DNA from: Sphaerolaimus hirsutus
Lineage: Eukaryota > Nematoda > Chromadorea > Monhysterida > Sphaerolaimidae
DNA length: 64,000 bases
Assembly (NCBI GenBank): GCA_964036195.1
Contig: OZ038450.1
Span: forward strand, 3,598,701-3,662,700
Direction of reading: 5' to 3'
Of this stretch, positions 35,401 through 45,800 are shown in pieces. The notes beneath the pieces are model-generated. The model saw only the letters and a list, made by a program, of their open reading frames with translations, did no database searches and was not told the DNA's origin. Position 1 is the first letter of the stretch, and each line of letters begins with the position of its first letter. The position numbers and the translations under genes are program-made.

Positions 35401-38400
35401 GTTGCCCCAGGCACCGAGTTCGCATTGCCCCGTGGGGAGTTTGGTAGACGCTCATCACTGCCTCTGCTATCGATATGTGTTGTGTAGTTGGCACTTGATA
35501 TAAGCATACTAGCAGGATTCTCCTCCGGACCTTCGGTCCGCTTTTGCAGCATTCTAAACACCTTCCCGGACAAGTTCACCACCCATTTTTTTATTTCACT
35601 TAGAATGCAATATCTCCATCCATAGGGGTGTTATAAAGCTGAAACTTTGTATATATAAAGTTGTAAGACCCCTCTACTCCTCAACAATGGGGGAGGTGCG
35701 GCGACTCACTACAGGGTGGGTCGCCCTATATGCAACACTTTTTTTTGGCGTTTTTGGTGTCCCAAACAAGTTCACCACCCACTTGATTGGCTACACTACG
35801 AGAGCCATATCTCCAGCTGTGATGGCGGTATAACGCTGAAATTTGGGGGATGTCTTGCCAACAACCCCCCTCACAATACACCAGTGGGGCGGCTGCCAAC
35901 GACCCACTAAAGCATGGGTCACTGCATATAATTTTGACCATTTTCTAAAAACACCCAAGTGTCCCAAAACAAGTTTATCACCCAACTGCATTGAAAAAAT
36001 GTTGCAACAACATACCTAATATAAAACTGAATTGGGTTGGAACACTATTTCAGCCAAAAAAATTTTTTTCAGTAGGGCACCCACCCTGTCCCATAAACGG
36101 TAGAATGAAAATTTCACTTTAAACCATTTTTTTGTTTCATACTTACAAAGTTGGTTTACAAAGTTCACTAAAGAATGGTCTAAGGTTCAAAGTTATGTGA
36201 ACAACATAACCTCTAAAATGCCTCCATAAGGAAATTTACTTGGGGTGAATTCTATGATGTCAAAATGATGTCATTTCAGGAACAAAATTTGACACAATTT
36301 TCACTTTTTCATTCACCCCAAATAAATTTCCTTATGGAAGCATTTTAGAGGTTATGTTGTTTACATAACTTTGAATGTTAGACCCTCCCCTAGTGAACTT
36401 TGTAAACCAACTTTTTAAGTGTGATACAAAAAATGGGTTTAAAGTGAAATTTTCAGTCTGCTGTTTATGGGACAGGGTGGGTGCCCTACTGAAAAAAATT
36501 TAATGAGCAGAACTAGGGTTCAAATCTGATTCAATTTTATATCAGGTATGTTCTCACAACATTTTTTTGTAATGCAGATGGGTGGCAAACTTGTTTGGGA
36601 CACTTGGGCCGTTCTTAAAAAAATTATCAACTTTATATGCAGTGACTCATGCTTTAGTGGGTCGTTGGCAGCCGCCCCACTGGTGTATTGTGAGAAGGGT
36701 TGTTGGCAAGACATCCCCCAAATTTCAGCTTTCTACCGCCCTCACAGCTGGAGATAGAGCCTTCAAAGTGTAGCTAATCAAGTGGGTGGTGAACTTGCTT
36801 GGGACACCAAAAACGCCACAAAAAATTGTTGCATATAGGGCGACCCACCCTGTAGTGAGTCGCCGCACCTCCCCCAATTGTTGGGGAGTAGACGGGTCTT
36901 ACAACTTTATATATACAAAGTTGCAGCCTTATAACACCCCCATGGACGGAGATATTGTGTTCGAAGTGAAATAAAAAATGGGTGGTGAACTTGTCCGGGA
37001 AGGTGTTTATAATGCTTTTTATCGCAAAAGTAACTAGGTCGAGCTCGAACAGCAAGTCAGACCGTGTTTTTTTGCGTCGCTCCTAACCTCGGTTCTTTTT
37101 GATTGAAATTTCAGAGAAAAAAGCCGCCTACAATTTCCGATACCGAAGCCACAACAGTCACCGTGGCTGGAAATTCCCTAGCTAAAAGATTTCAAGTGAG
37201 CAGTGAGCGTTCGCCCATTCCCCACGCGGGGCAGTGTCAACACCGGCGCAGGGCAACGTGCAGTCGATGCGCTTGGCGGGCCTCTCGCCCGAGTCCCTGT
37301 GCGAGATCAACGCGCTGCCGGACGTGTTCGCCAGCGCCAGCGACGGCGGCCCCGCCAGTCCCGGTGCCTCTCTCAGACCCTGCAAAATGCCCTGTAAAAT
37401 GTCATGTGTTAGGCAAGGTGTCTCGAGTCATATAAAATGCTCTGTAAGATGGATTTTACAGGGCATTTTACATGACTTTAGACACTGCATGACATCCGAC
37501 ATTTGACAGGGCATTTCACATGACTTTAGATTTAGACAGTTTGCATGACATCTGACACTTACATGGTATTTTACAGGGTCTGGGACTGCCCCCAGGACAG
37601 CAGTTTTTGGACGAAGCTGGCCGCTCGCCAAGGTCCCTTATGGATTTGGCTCAGTACAGCGACCTGCCTTTGGTGTCCGATGACGATGTCGTGCAGATCG
37701 ATACTGGCAAGGTTTGAGACTGATTTGCTGTGTATTTGTGTTGAGTTGAACTTGATAAACGTTGTGAAGACCGTATAATTCAGAATAGGTAGGTTGTTCC
37801 TTTTAGTCTATGCTTTTACTGGTCGAATACTGGAAACACTCACAAAATTTATGAACTGGTATTTAATCGTTTATCAAAATTCGTGACAATTACAGCCGAT
37901 CAAATTGATCAGCGGAAGGTAAAATGTTTTACCAATTTTAGCTGGGGGTCAATTTACGGTAGATATAATCAAGGCAATAAAAAGCACCTACACTCCACAA
38001 AAGTTATCTTGTGGTCGCGCGCAGGCGGACACGGTGCGCACTGCGTACGGCGTGGACAGCGACAGCGCCGTGTGTCTGTGGGCGCTGGACGACCGGTCGC
38101 TCTACGACCTGGCCAAGGTGCCCGACCTGCCCCTCAAGGCCGCCGACGGCTCCGAGCTGCCCGCAGAATCTGCGCCCAAAAAAGTTTGACATTTAGTGGT
38201 TCTTTTTTGTTTCGCTTTAGGACATGCAATGGTCGACTCGACTCAAGTGTGTCAAAGTTTCAAATTTCCAGTAAAGTGTCTAAAAAATGCTTGAGTTAAA
38301 CTTTGACGAACTTTGAACATTCCTTCAACGACAACAACTCAATCACAGATAGTGGTGAAGCGGCGGCACCGAGTCGGCCGCGAGTACTCCCCTGACGAGA

Positions 38401-38543
38401 TTCGCGAATTGGCTCAGTACAAGGACCTGCCAGACACGGCCACCGGCGGCGTGCCCGGCAACGAGCCCACCAACGCGGCCGGGGCTGTGTGCCCGCACGG
38501 CTGCAACTGCGCCAGGCGCGACCGCGGCGGCACCGCGGTCTAG
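32411..38543 (+). CDS. BTB-BACK protein with C-terminal repeat tail, complete model
   Basis: Probable cullin-3 adaptor-type protein without kelch repeats. Proposed exons: 32411-32605, 32938-33063, 33372-33550, 33734-33918, 34168-34436, 34549-34712, 35027-35092, 35260-35443, 37115-37195, 37252-37363, 37596-37711, 38025-38183, 38349-38543. They total 2,031 bp with every phase joining: 676 residues and a TAG stop. The BTB domain covers about residues 70-185 and the BACK domain about 190-330. Then comes a Lys/Arg-rich linker and a low-complexity tail. In the tail, four successive exons each carry one copy of a short motif: SPESLCEINALPD, SPRSLMDLAQYSDLP, DRSLYDLAKVPDLP and SPDEIRELAQYKDLP. The start is the first ATG with a coding-like frame (MSLASKERRS). 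Joining the BTB part to the 37115 exons rests on phase and orientation. Several introns are introner-like. I cannot name an orthologue. Confidence 0.7.
33064..33371 (+). mobile_element. Introner-like element forming BTB intron 2, copy 2 (empty of LINE)
   Basis: A 308-bp intron that starts GGGCCAGTTTCGCACCCTGT and ends ACAGGGTGTGGGACTGCCGCCCAG. GCCGCCCAG is present at both edges. The centre has TCCAAATCTTAT facing TAAGATTCGGATA. This is the pre-insertion form of 23836-26626. Confidence 0.75.
33919..34167 (+). mobile_element. Introner-like element forming BTB intron 4, copy 2
   Basis: Same structure as 27174-27421: begins GGGTACTCCGAGACCGTGTC and ends ACTTCCCAG. Confidence 0.6.
34773..34936 (+). 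mobile_element. Introner-like element inside BTB intron 6, copy 2
   Basis: Duplicate of about 28027-28190. Confidence 0.6.
35093..35259 (+). mobile_element. Introner-like element forming BTB intron 7, copy 2
   Basis: A 167-bp duplicate of 28347-28513. It starts GAGCCACTCCCAGACCTTGT and ends GGGACTGCTCCCAG. The one base that differs in the last eight (T for G) lies in the putative target duplication. Confidence 0.75.
35548..37017. mobile_element. Complete nested foldback element, about 1.47 kb
   Basis: Outer ends CATTCTAAACACCTTCCCGG and the reverse complement of CATTATAAACACCTTCCCGG lie at about 35548 and 37017. The arms of about 500 bp share blocks such as GGCGACTCACTACAGGGTGG and GGGTCGTTGGCAGCCGCCCC. 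An inner palindrome (about 36072-36493) is bounded by GGCACCCACCCTGTCCCATA and its inverse. No coding frame is present. It lies in the phase-0 intron 35444-37114 of the BTB gene. Confidence 0.8.
37364..37595 (+). mobile_element. Introner-like element forming a BTB-tail intron
   Basis: The intron begins GTGCCTCTCTCAGACCCTGC and ends ACAGGGTCTGGGACTGCCCCCAG. Inside are AAAATGCCCTGTAAAATGTC and the inverse CATTTTACATGACTTTAGAC. This copy provides a normal GT donor and AG acceptor, both contributed by the element's inverted ends. Confidence 0.8.
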
Positions 38544-38574
38544 TAGCGCCGTCGACTTGAAAATACTCGTGGAA

Positions 38575-38822
38575 GGCTGGTGCCACTTTCAGACCCTGTA
38601 AAACGCCCTGGAAGATGTAAAATGTAACGAAAAGTGTAAAAAGTCGTTTCCGTTCCGCCAGACAGCCTCGTCCGAAAGTCGAAAGCCGAAAGTCAACGGA
38701 TGTTTGTCATTTTGCAAGGCAGTTTACACAACTTTTGACATTTTATATGACTTTGACATTTGGCATGACATTTGACATTTTACACGGCATTTTACAGGGT
38801 CTGATAGTGCCCCGTGGAAACT
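38575..38822 (+). mobile_element. Introner-like element 3' of the BTB gene
   Basis: Left GGTGCCACTTTCAGACCCTG then TAAAACGCCCTGGAAGATG; right ACATTTTACACGGCATTTTA and CAGGGTCTGATAGTGCCCC. It starts about 30 bases after the stop codon, so it is untranslated or intergenic. Confidence 0.65.
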
Positions 38823-39517
38823 TGCAGTGAAGGTTTACTAGTGTCGATGATAAATGAAACGTGATTCCTCTGGTGAAGTGTGAAAAACTGATCAATTTCG
38901 AAATTTGGATGTCTATTTCTAGACCAAATGATGACTCTAATAAATCCAATGTGAAAATGATGTCCTTTGAAGAGTTTGAGTACCTCGGGAACGAACAGCT
39001 GCAAACACGAAACAAGCTGAAATGTTGACGGCATGGTGCTCCGCATCGCTCCGGTACATTTTTTTGTGTGTGAATGTCATAAGTTATGATTACCAATTAG
39101 GTAGAGAAAGGTAGCTTTTTCCAACTGCATAAAATTTGTTTTCACAATATTTACATGTCTCTAGTAGTGTCGGGTATCGGGTTCGGATAGTGGAGTTGGG
39201 TTCATGTTTCGGGATTTCTGTTCACAAAAATGTGCGGGTATCGGGTTCAGGTCGGGTCGGGTTCCCAACCCTAATGTGGTCGGCAATCCATTTCAGCGGG
39301 CTAGGCGAAATTCATTCTAACATTCCAGCGCTCAATAAACTTTCTACATTTTCGTTTTTCATTTCATTTAGCCATCAACGAAATGACAGAATCATATCAC
39401 CGTTGTCAAAATATCAGCCTCTTTTTTCATTCTGGGGCCATTCTCGCAAGTGGACAAGGACTCTTGACTTTATTCTTGACTTATCACTTTACTCTTTACT
39501 TTACCACTTGCGGGACC

Positions 39518-39798
39518 AGCACCAGGGGGCAGTCCCAAAGTGTCAGTTGTGTATCCAAATATTATGTTTGTATATCCAAATCTTGTGTTTGTGTATCCAA
39601 ATCTTATGTTTGTGTATCCAAATCTTACATTTGTGTATCCAAATCTTGTGTTTGTATATCCAAATCTTATGTTCAACATACACAAGCACAACTGCCCTCG
39701 GTGCTGATTCCACAAGTGGCAAAGTTAAGAGTCAAGTTAAAAGTCAAGAGCAAAGTCAAGAGTAAAGTATTTGTCAACTTGCGGGACTGGCCCCTGCT
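39518..39798. mobile_element. Introner-like element with an expanded internal repeat
   Basis: Ends GGGGGCAGTCCCAAAGTGTC and TTGCGGGACTGGCCCCTGC. The inside has about six tandem units of GTATATCCAAATCTTATGTT (39550-39680), then GTCAAGAGTAAAG units. The 'ATCCAAATCTTAT' core is shared with the elements at 33064-33371 and 40425-40722. Confidence 0.6.
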
Positions 39799-39814
39799 CT
39801 GATAGCATTTCTGA

Positions 39815-42800
39815 TTACGCATTTTTCCTGCGGCGCTTACGCTTCTTTTTACGCCTGCGAACGTAATTATTTCGGAATATTTCACCTGAACATCAGGGTT
39901 AATAAAAGTACTATACTTCTGGAAATGTAAATTTAAAATGTTTTGAATTTACTGACTTCCAAAAACTTAAAAGGTTGAATAAATACAACGTTTGATCACA
40001 AAAGTGACTTGCAAGATTAGACATGAAAAAGACAAAAAACAGCAAAGTGCGCGGCCAGGTGGCAGTCTCACTGGGGGCAGCCCTGTCATGTAAATTGCAT
40101 GCAAAGTGTCAAAAGTCATGTAAAATACACTGAAAAACGACACAGGGCATTTTACACGTTTTTCACACCTTGCATGATATTTGAGACCTTACAGGACACT
40201 TAACACTGTCTGGGAGTGGCACCAATGGGTTAAAAGGTGACATCGAGTATGTACAGACCTGCCCTCAACGGAGGAGCCGCGGCGGACGGCGCGCGGCAGC
40301 CGATCAGAATCTGAATCAGATTCCAATTCCTCCTCTTGCTCCTCCTCCTCGTCCTGTGGGAGGATGTGAAAGATGAAGTGTAAAAGGTTCACCCAATTGG
40401 CACTACGCGCACTTTCTGTCAACTGGGGGCACTCCAATATCCTGTAAAAGACCCTGTAAAATGTCATGTGTCATGTAAAAGACCGTGGAAAGTGTCAAAT
40501 GTCAGGTAAAAAGCCCTGTAAAGTGTCGTGTGTATCCAAATCTTATTTCATCGTATCCAAATATTATTTTTGTATCCAAATCTTATGTCAAAAAGTAAGA
40601 TTTGGATACAAAAAAAACATAAGATTTGGAACGATAAAATGAGATTTGGATACACGTAACACTTTATAGGGTCTTTTACATGACACATGACATTTTACAG
40701 GGTCCGGGAGTTGCACCTGGTTTCTGGTCAGTTCACATTTTAGTTGACGGGTCGTAGGAAACTTAAATGTGCACATGCGGCAAAGTTTACGATTTTGTTT
40801 ATTTTGGTATCTGCATCTGAACATCACTCCGCAACCCGTCAACTAAAATCTAGTTGACGCCCGACCGATGTCATTCCCAAATAGTGTGTGTAAGATCATA
40901 GTGAGGATCGTAAGATGTGTAATAATGAAACTTTCACAAAAATCTAGTACGGTCACCGATTACCCGAGTTGAAAACTCTACATTGAGTAACAGCAAAAAA
41001 TCCTCTTTTACACGCGGCAAACGGTAAACCTGAAAGTCGTCAGCATTAGCGAGGCCCAATTTGAGTGCCCTGAGTTTCTGCAGCGTGGACCGCATGCGTT
41101 TCCGCTTAGCGAACTGCCTGAGGGCTTCTTGGGACGGCTCGGCGTTCACAACCAGCACCGGGTGGAAAGCGATCAGGGGGGCGGGCACCCACAGACCCTG
41201 GAAAAAGCCCTGTCAAGTGTCAAATGTCATGGAAAGTGTCAAATGTCATGCAAAGAGTCAAATGTCATGGAAAGAGTCAAATGTCATGCAAAGAGTCAAA
41301 TGTCATGCAAACTGTTTCCAGGGCATGTAAAATGTAAAATGAACTGAAAAATGGCAAAAGGCCATTTGATAGGCCATTTTTCATGACTTTGGACACTTTA
41401 CATTTTACAAGTCATTTACACGACTTTTAGACACTTTGGATGTCATTTCACATTTGACAAGGCATTTTCCAGTGTCCATGAGTGCCACCAGAACGTTGGC
41501 GCTGCCTGCGGACGCCCCACCGCTAGACTGCGTTCTCATCGCTGGCGGAGTTTTTGGGATGGATTCTGGGAGGTTGAAGGAATGGTCGAGACGGTGTAGA
41601 TTTTGGTGTAAATTGGTTTTTATGTGGAAAGCGCCTTCTCGCACTAGTTTACAACCGATATTTGAAAAATAAATACCTATGTCAGCTTTGAACACTTGAC
41701 CGAACGCTTTCAACCATGGGAAAAGTCTACCTAGATAATTGGAAGAATCTAAATAACACACCCACCCAGCCACAAACGCTAGTCAATGGCCAAAATTTCC
41801 GAACTAATAAATCGGTTTTAAACATATTAGAGTTAACTAGAATGAACTATTTTTAACTCCGTCTACTGTGTCTGACCGGCACCTCATTCCAGCGAACTCA
41901 AATGCTTTCAGCATTTGAAGCTGATTTTGAAAAGTTGAAAAGGGGTACCAGCGGCCGTGTTAGACGACGAGCCTCTGCCAATCGGTGTCTTGGCGTTGGC
42001 GTCAGTGGCTACTGGCGTTGGCGTTGGCGTAGCCTTGGGTGCATCTGCTGGCGCCACCGGGGATGGCGGGGCTGTCGGGGCGGGCGGGTTGATGTCGGGC
42101 GACCCGACGCAGTTCATCTGCCCGAACAGCTCCAACTGAGCGCAGATTTATGCCACATTTTATACGGCTGCAAGTTTTCTGATATTCAGCAACCGTTTTT
42201 TCGTATTTTGTGTAATTTTGCCGTTTGTTGTTTTGACGTACGTTCCCCATCATCCTAATCACAGTTGGACGACTTTGGCACCTTTGAGGGCGGTCCGAAA
42301 CCCTGTAAAGTGAAGTGTCAAATGTCATGTAAAATGTCAATCAAAACAAAACAGAAAAGATTATATTACTGAACTTTGCATGACAATTGACACATTCATG
42401 ACATTTTACACGGAATTGGCACCTGGGGCCTAACGATGGCAAATAAGAATTCGAAAATTTGAAAACGCATTCAAATTTCTTTGAATTTCTAGAATTTTGA
42501 AATCAGGGGTTAAAAGTCACTTTTTCTGACACTACTTTGCCATCGTTACAGGGCCACATTCAATATTCACCTCCAAGCTCTCGTAGCCGGCGGGACACAG
42601 CACGGGCGTCTTGCGTCTGTCCTGGGGGCAGTCCCAAACCCTGTAAAAGACCCTGTTAAGTGTAAAAAACCCTGGAAATGTCTTATGTCATGTCATGTAG
42701 AAGACAATGTAAGATGTCACGCGTATCCAAATCTTATTGTATCGTATCCAAATCTTATGTCCAAAAATAAGATTTGGATACAAAAATATTTGGATATGAT

Positions 42801-45800
42801 ACAATAAGATTTGGAAACACATGACACTTTACAGGGTATTTTACATGACATCTGACATTTTACAGGGTATTTTACATGACACGTGACATTTTACATGTCT
42901 TTTACACTTTACAGGTTTTTCACTTACACGGGTCTTTCACTGGGTCTGGGACTGGCACCTGGCGGACGCCCTGCTCGTGCATCCACATGCCGGCGACGAG
43001 CAGGCCGGCGCCGGTGAGGAACAACAGCGCGGGCAGGATCAGCAGCGCCGTGGACACCCTCGACCAGTTGGTCACCTGCTCGCTGTCCCACCTGCGGCGG
43101 CGGGGGGGGGGGGGGGGGGTCGATTCCCGCGAGTGGAGATTAAACAGCTGATTGAGAAGTGACAAGTGAAATGGTGAGAAAAGCACATTTGTTAAAATGT
43201 ACATACATTTACTCTAAAAATACGCGTACGCGAGTACGCGGTAAATACATTTACATATACTTTTGAAAAAAGTAATGTACTCACTTTTACGAGTACATTT
43301 TAAAAGTACACGCGTACGGAGAAAATGTATTTTTGTTGCTAAAATCACAATTTTCTGTTGCTAAAAAAAGAAAATATAGAAGAAATCATATCATTTTTCT
43401 AAAAAATACTATATGATCACTAAAAAACGACATCTATTATGCCTTTCAGAGTAAAACTGACACTCTCACATGTAAAAAGTAGTAGCTTTTACATTTTTCA
43501 GGGGAAAAGTACTCGCTTTTACATTTTCCTGGGAAAAAAGTATTTCACTCACATTTACGCATGAGTACGGGTAAAAAAAGTATTTTACATTTTCTATACT
43601 TTGTGGTGAGTAAAAAAAAAATACTTACATTTACATATACTTTTGAAAAATTCTAACAACTCTGGAGAAAAGGTTAAAAGCGAGGTGAGAAGTAAAAACT
43701 TAAACGCGATGTAATTTTAGAAGTGTAAAGTTAAAAAAAGAGTAAAACGTTTAGTTCACTTTTAACTTTTTACTTGTCAAATGGTTTCCCTTCTCTACTC
43801 GCGGAGTTGGCACCAGAGTTGTTAAAAGTACTGAATTTTTTAAGTATTTATTTTTTACTTTTACTCATGAGTAAGCGTGTGTAAATTAGTTTAGTCCCCA
43901 GAAAACGTAAAAGTGAGTATTTTTGAGAGATTTTGCCCCAATTTTCACACTTTTTAACTATCAAATTCATTCGTTAATTGTGTTTTTGCCTATTTTTGTA
44001 CTATTTTGGATATTTGGTCCCTATTTTTAACTTTTGTGTTCTATTTTCCTTTATGCCTTAAAAAGTCAGTTTGAAATACGTTTTCTGTACTCGCGTACAT
44101 TCGAAAAGTACGCGAGTAAGTGAGTACCGGTATTTTTTTCGGGGGGAAACGTAAACGTATTTAAGCAGTTCGAGGATTAATATTTATCGAGTAAACGTAA
44201 CTATGGTTAGCACCGGCAATGGATCAGGGTTAAGCCAATGTAAGCAAATGACACACTGCGGCTGCCATTTTAGTTGACACGAATTTCGGATGTCAACTAG
44301 TATCTGTGGGTCCATTGTGGCCGCATCCATCAAATTCGTGAATTCATATGAGTCGTTTCAGTCTGAGTGATCGACCAACCTCGTGGCATCGCGGAAAGCC
44401 AACGGACTCCAAAGTGAAATGTGCTTATCACGGGAACTATCTCGGTTCAAGGGCTCATGTTCCGCCAGCGCGAGATTTAATTAGCCCAACGTGTTTTTTT
44501 ATCGGTCGGTCCCATTGTTATAGGTTACCGTATTCCCTCGAATTACCCCCTTGAATTCACCCCCACGCAATACCCCTCAACGTCTGCGTGTGTCGAGCTC
44601 CATAAAATTTCTGGCGAAACAATAGACCCCCCTCGAAAAAGTCCGCCCTCGGATCAATCCCCCACACCCTCAAAATTTGCTGGCGAAATAATACACCCCT
44701 TGGGGTATTTCGACGAAATACGGTGTCTTTTAAATTTTATACTGCCTTATTCAATGTACTTTTGATTGCCAGCGAAGCTGCCAATCGGGTGACAAATTCA
44801 CATTCAGAGGAGTGGCAGAAAGTGTAATTGGTGAAAAAAGGTAAAGTGCATTGTCAACTTGCGGAATTGATCCCAGATCGGTGTCAGATATTTTACGTTT
44901 TTACTAATTTTACTATTTTCCGTCTTTACCACAAAAATACGCCACTCGTCGAATTTTGCCGCGGCAGAGAATTGCAAATTCCGGTCCCTTTGCGCTTCCA
45001 CTTGCGTGCTTAATTAAATAAATAATTGGTTTTATGGTACGGGGATGTTTACACGCAAATCAGGAACGGCGCCAGTACCCCTTGGGGTCCTGACAGTTCC
45101 TGAGGACGGACACGGCAACTTACCAATCCCTTTCGTAACTGCTGCCAGCGGTTTACTTCGATTAATTGTTAAAAAGCCGTAATTAATGAAAAGCCGAAAT
45201 TAATAAAATTCAAATTAAAATTCAAGCAGTTAGTATGCTTCAGGGGGACCAAGTTGGTTTCACGGGAACTTTATTTAGCGATATAGTCAGAGTCAATTTC
45301 ACAATAGCTCAAGTGAGTCGTATAGCCTCTAGTGGGTGAAAAAATGTAAAATCAGCGCGTTTTATAATCACCAAAATCTACCATAAATGAAATGAATACT
45401 AAATCAAAGACACAACAATTAACCATAATAAGCGAAATGATAAGGCAAATTCAATGATCACTGGAAAACCGTAAACATAGCGTACCAGGCACAGGTAAAT
45501 TAATTAAATGCGGGGAAAAATCTAATTAAATAAAAACGGGTACAAATATGAATTAAACCGAGCGTAAAGTAACTGTAATTACCAATGACGTAATTAAAAT
45601 ACAATTTATCTCGTAGGTGAGTGTCGAGAACTGGGTTTCTATTCAGAGGTTACGGTACAGTCGAGAGCAGGTGGTGTGACACGTGTTATCAACCTGCGCC
45701 CCTTTAGGTGGAAAATATTTTTATAGCGCGCCCGACCAAGGCCACAGAAAGAACGCTCATTTGCGGGGGTTGTTCAAGGTTATTGCATTGCCGGGTAAGG

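Larger units (their letters stand above)
30721..36546 (+). repeat. Large duplicated block, copy 2
   Basis: Second copy of 21495-29790 without the LINE. The left junction (CAGCTATGC then TTGGACGCC) falls inside the cadherin stop exon, so this copy contains only a cadherin 3' fragment. The right junction is where copy 1 meets the N gap, and here the sequence continues through the rest of the foldback into the downstream exons of the BTB gene. Confidence 0.9.
38544..39814. other. Interval between two convergent genes
   Basis: It lies between the BTB gene stop and the minus-strand gene stop. It contains two introner-like elements (about 38575-38822 and 39518-39798) and otherwise no recognised feature. 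A plus-strand frame of about 210 codons over 39136-39765 reads through the repeated ATCCAAATCTTATG words and is not a real gene. Confidence 0.55.

Noticed and set aside
39136..39765. A 209-codon plus-strand frame with repeated CIQILCL-type units
   Set aside because: The repetition is the translated tandem ATCCAAATCTTATG sequence of an introner-like element, not a protein repeat.
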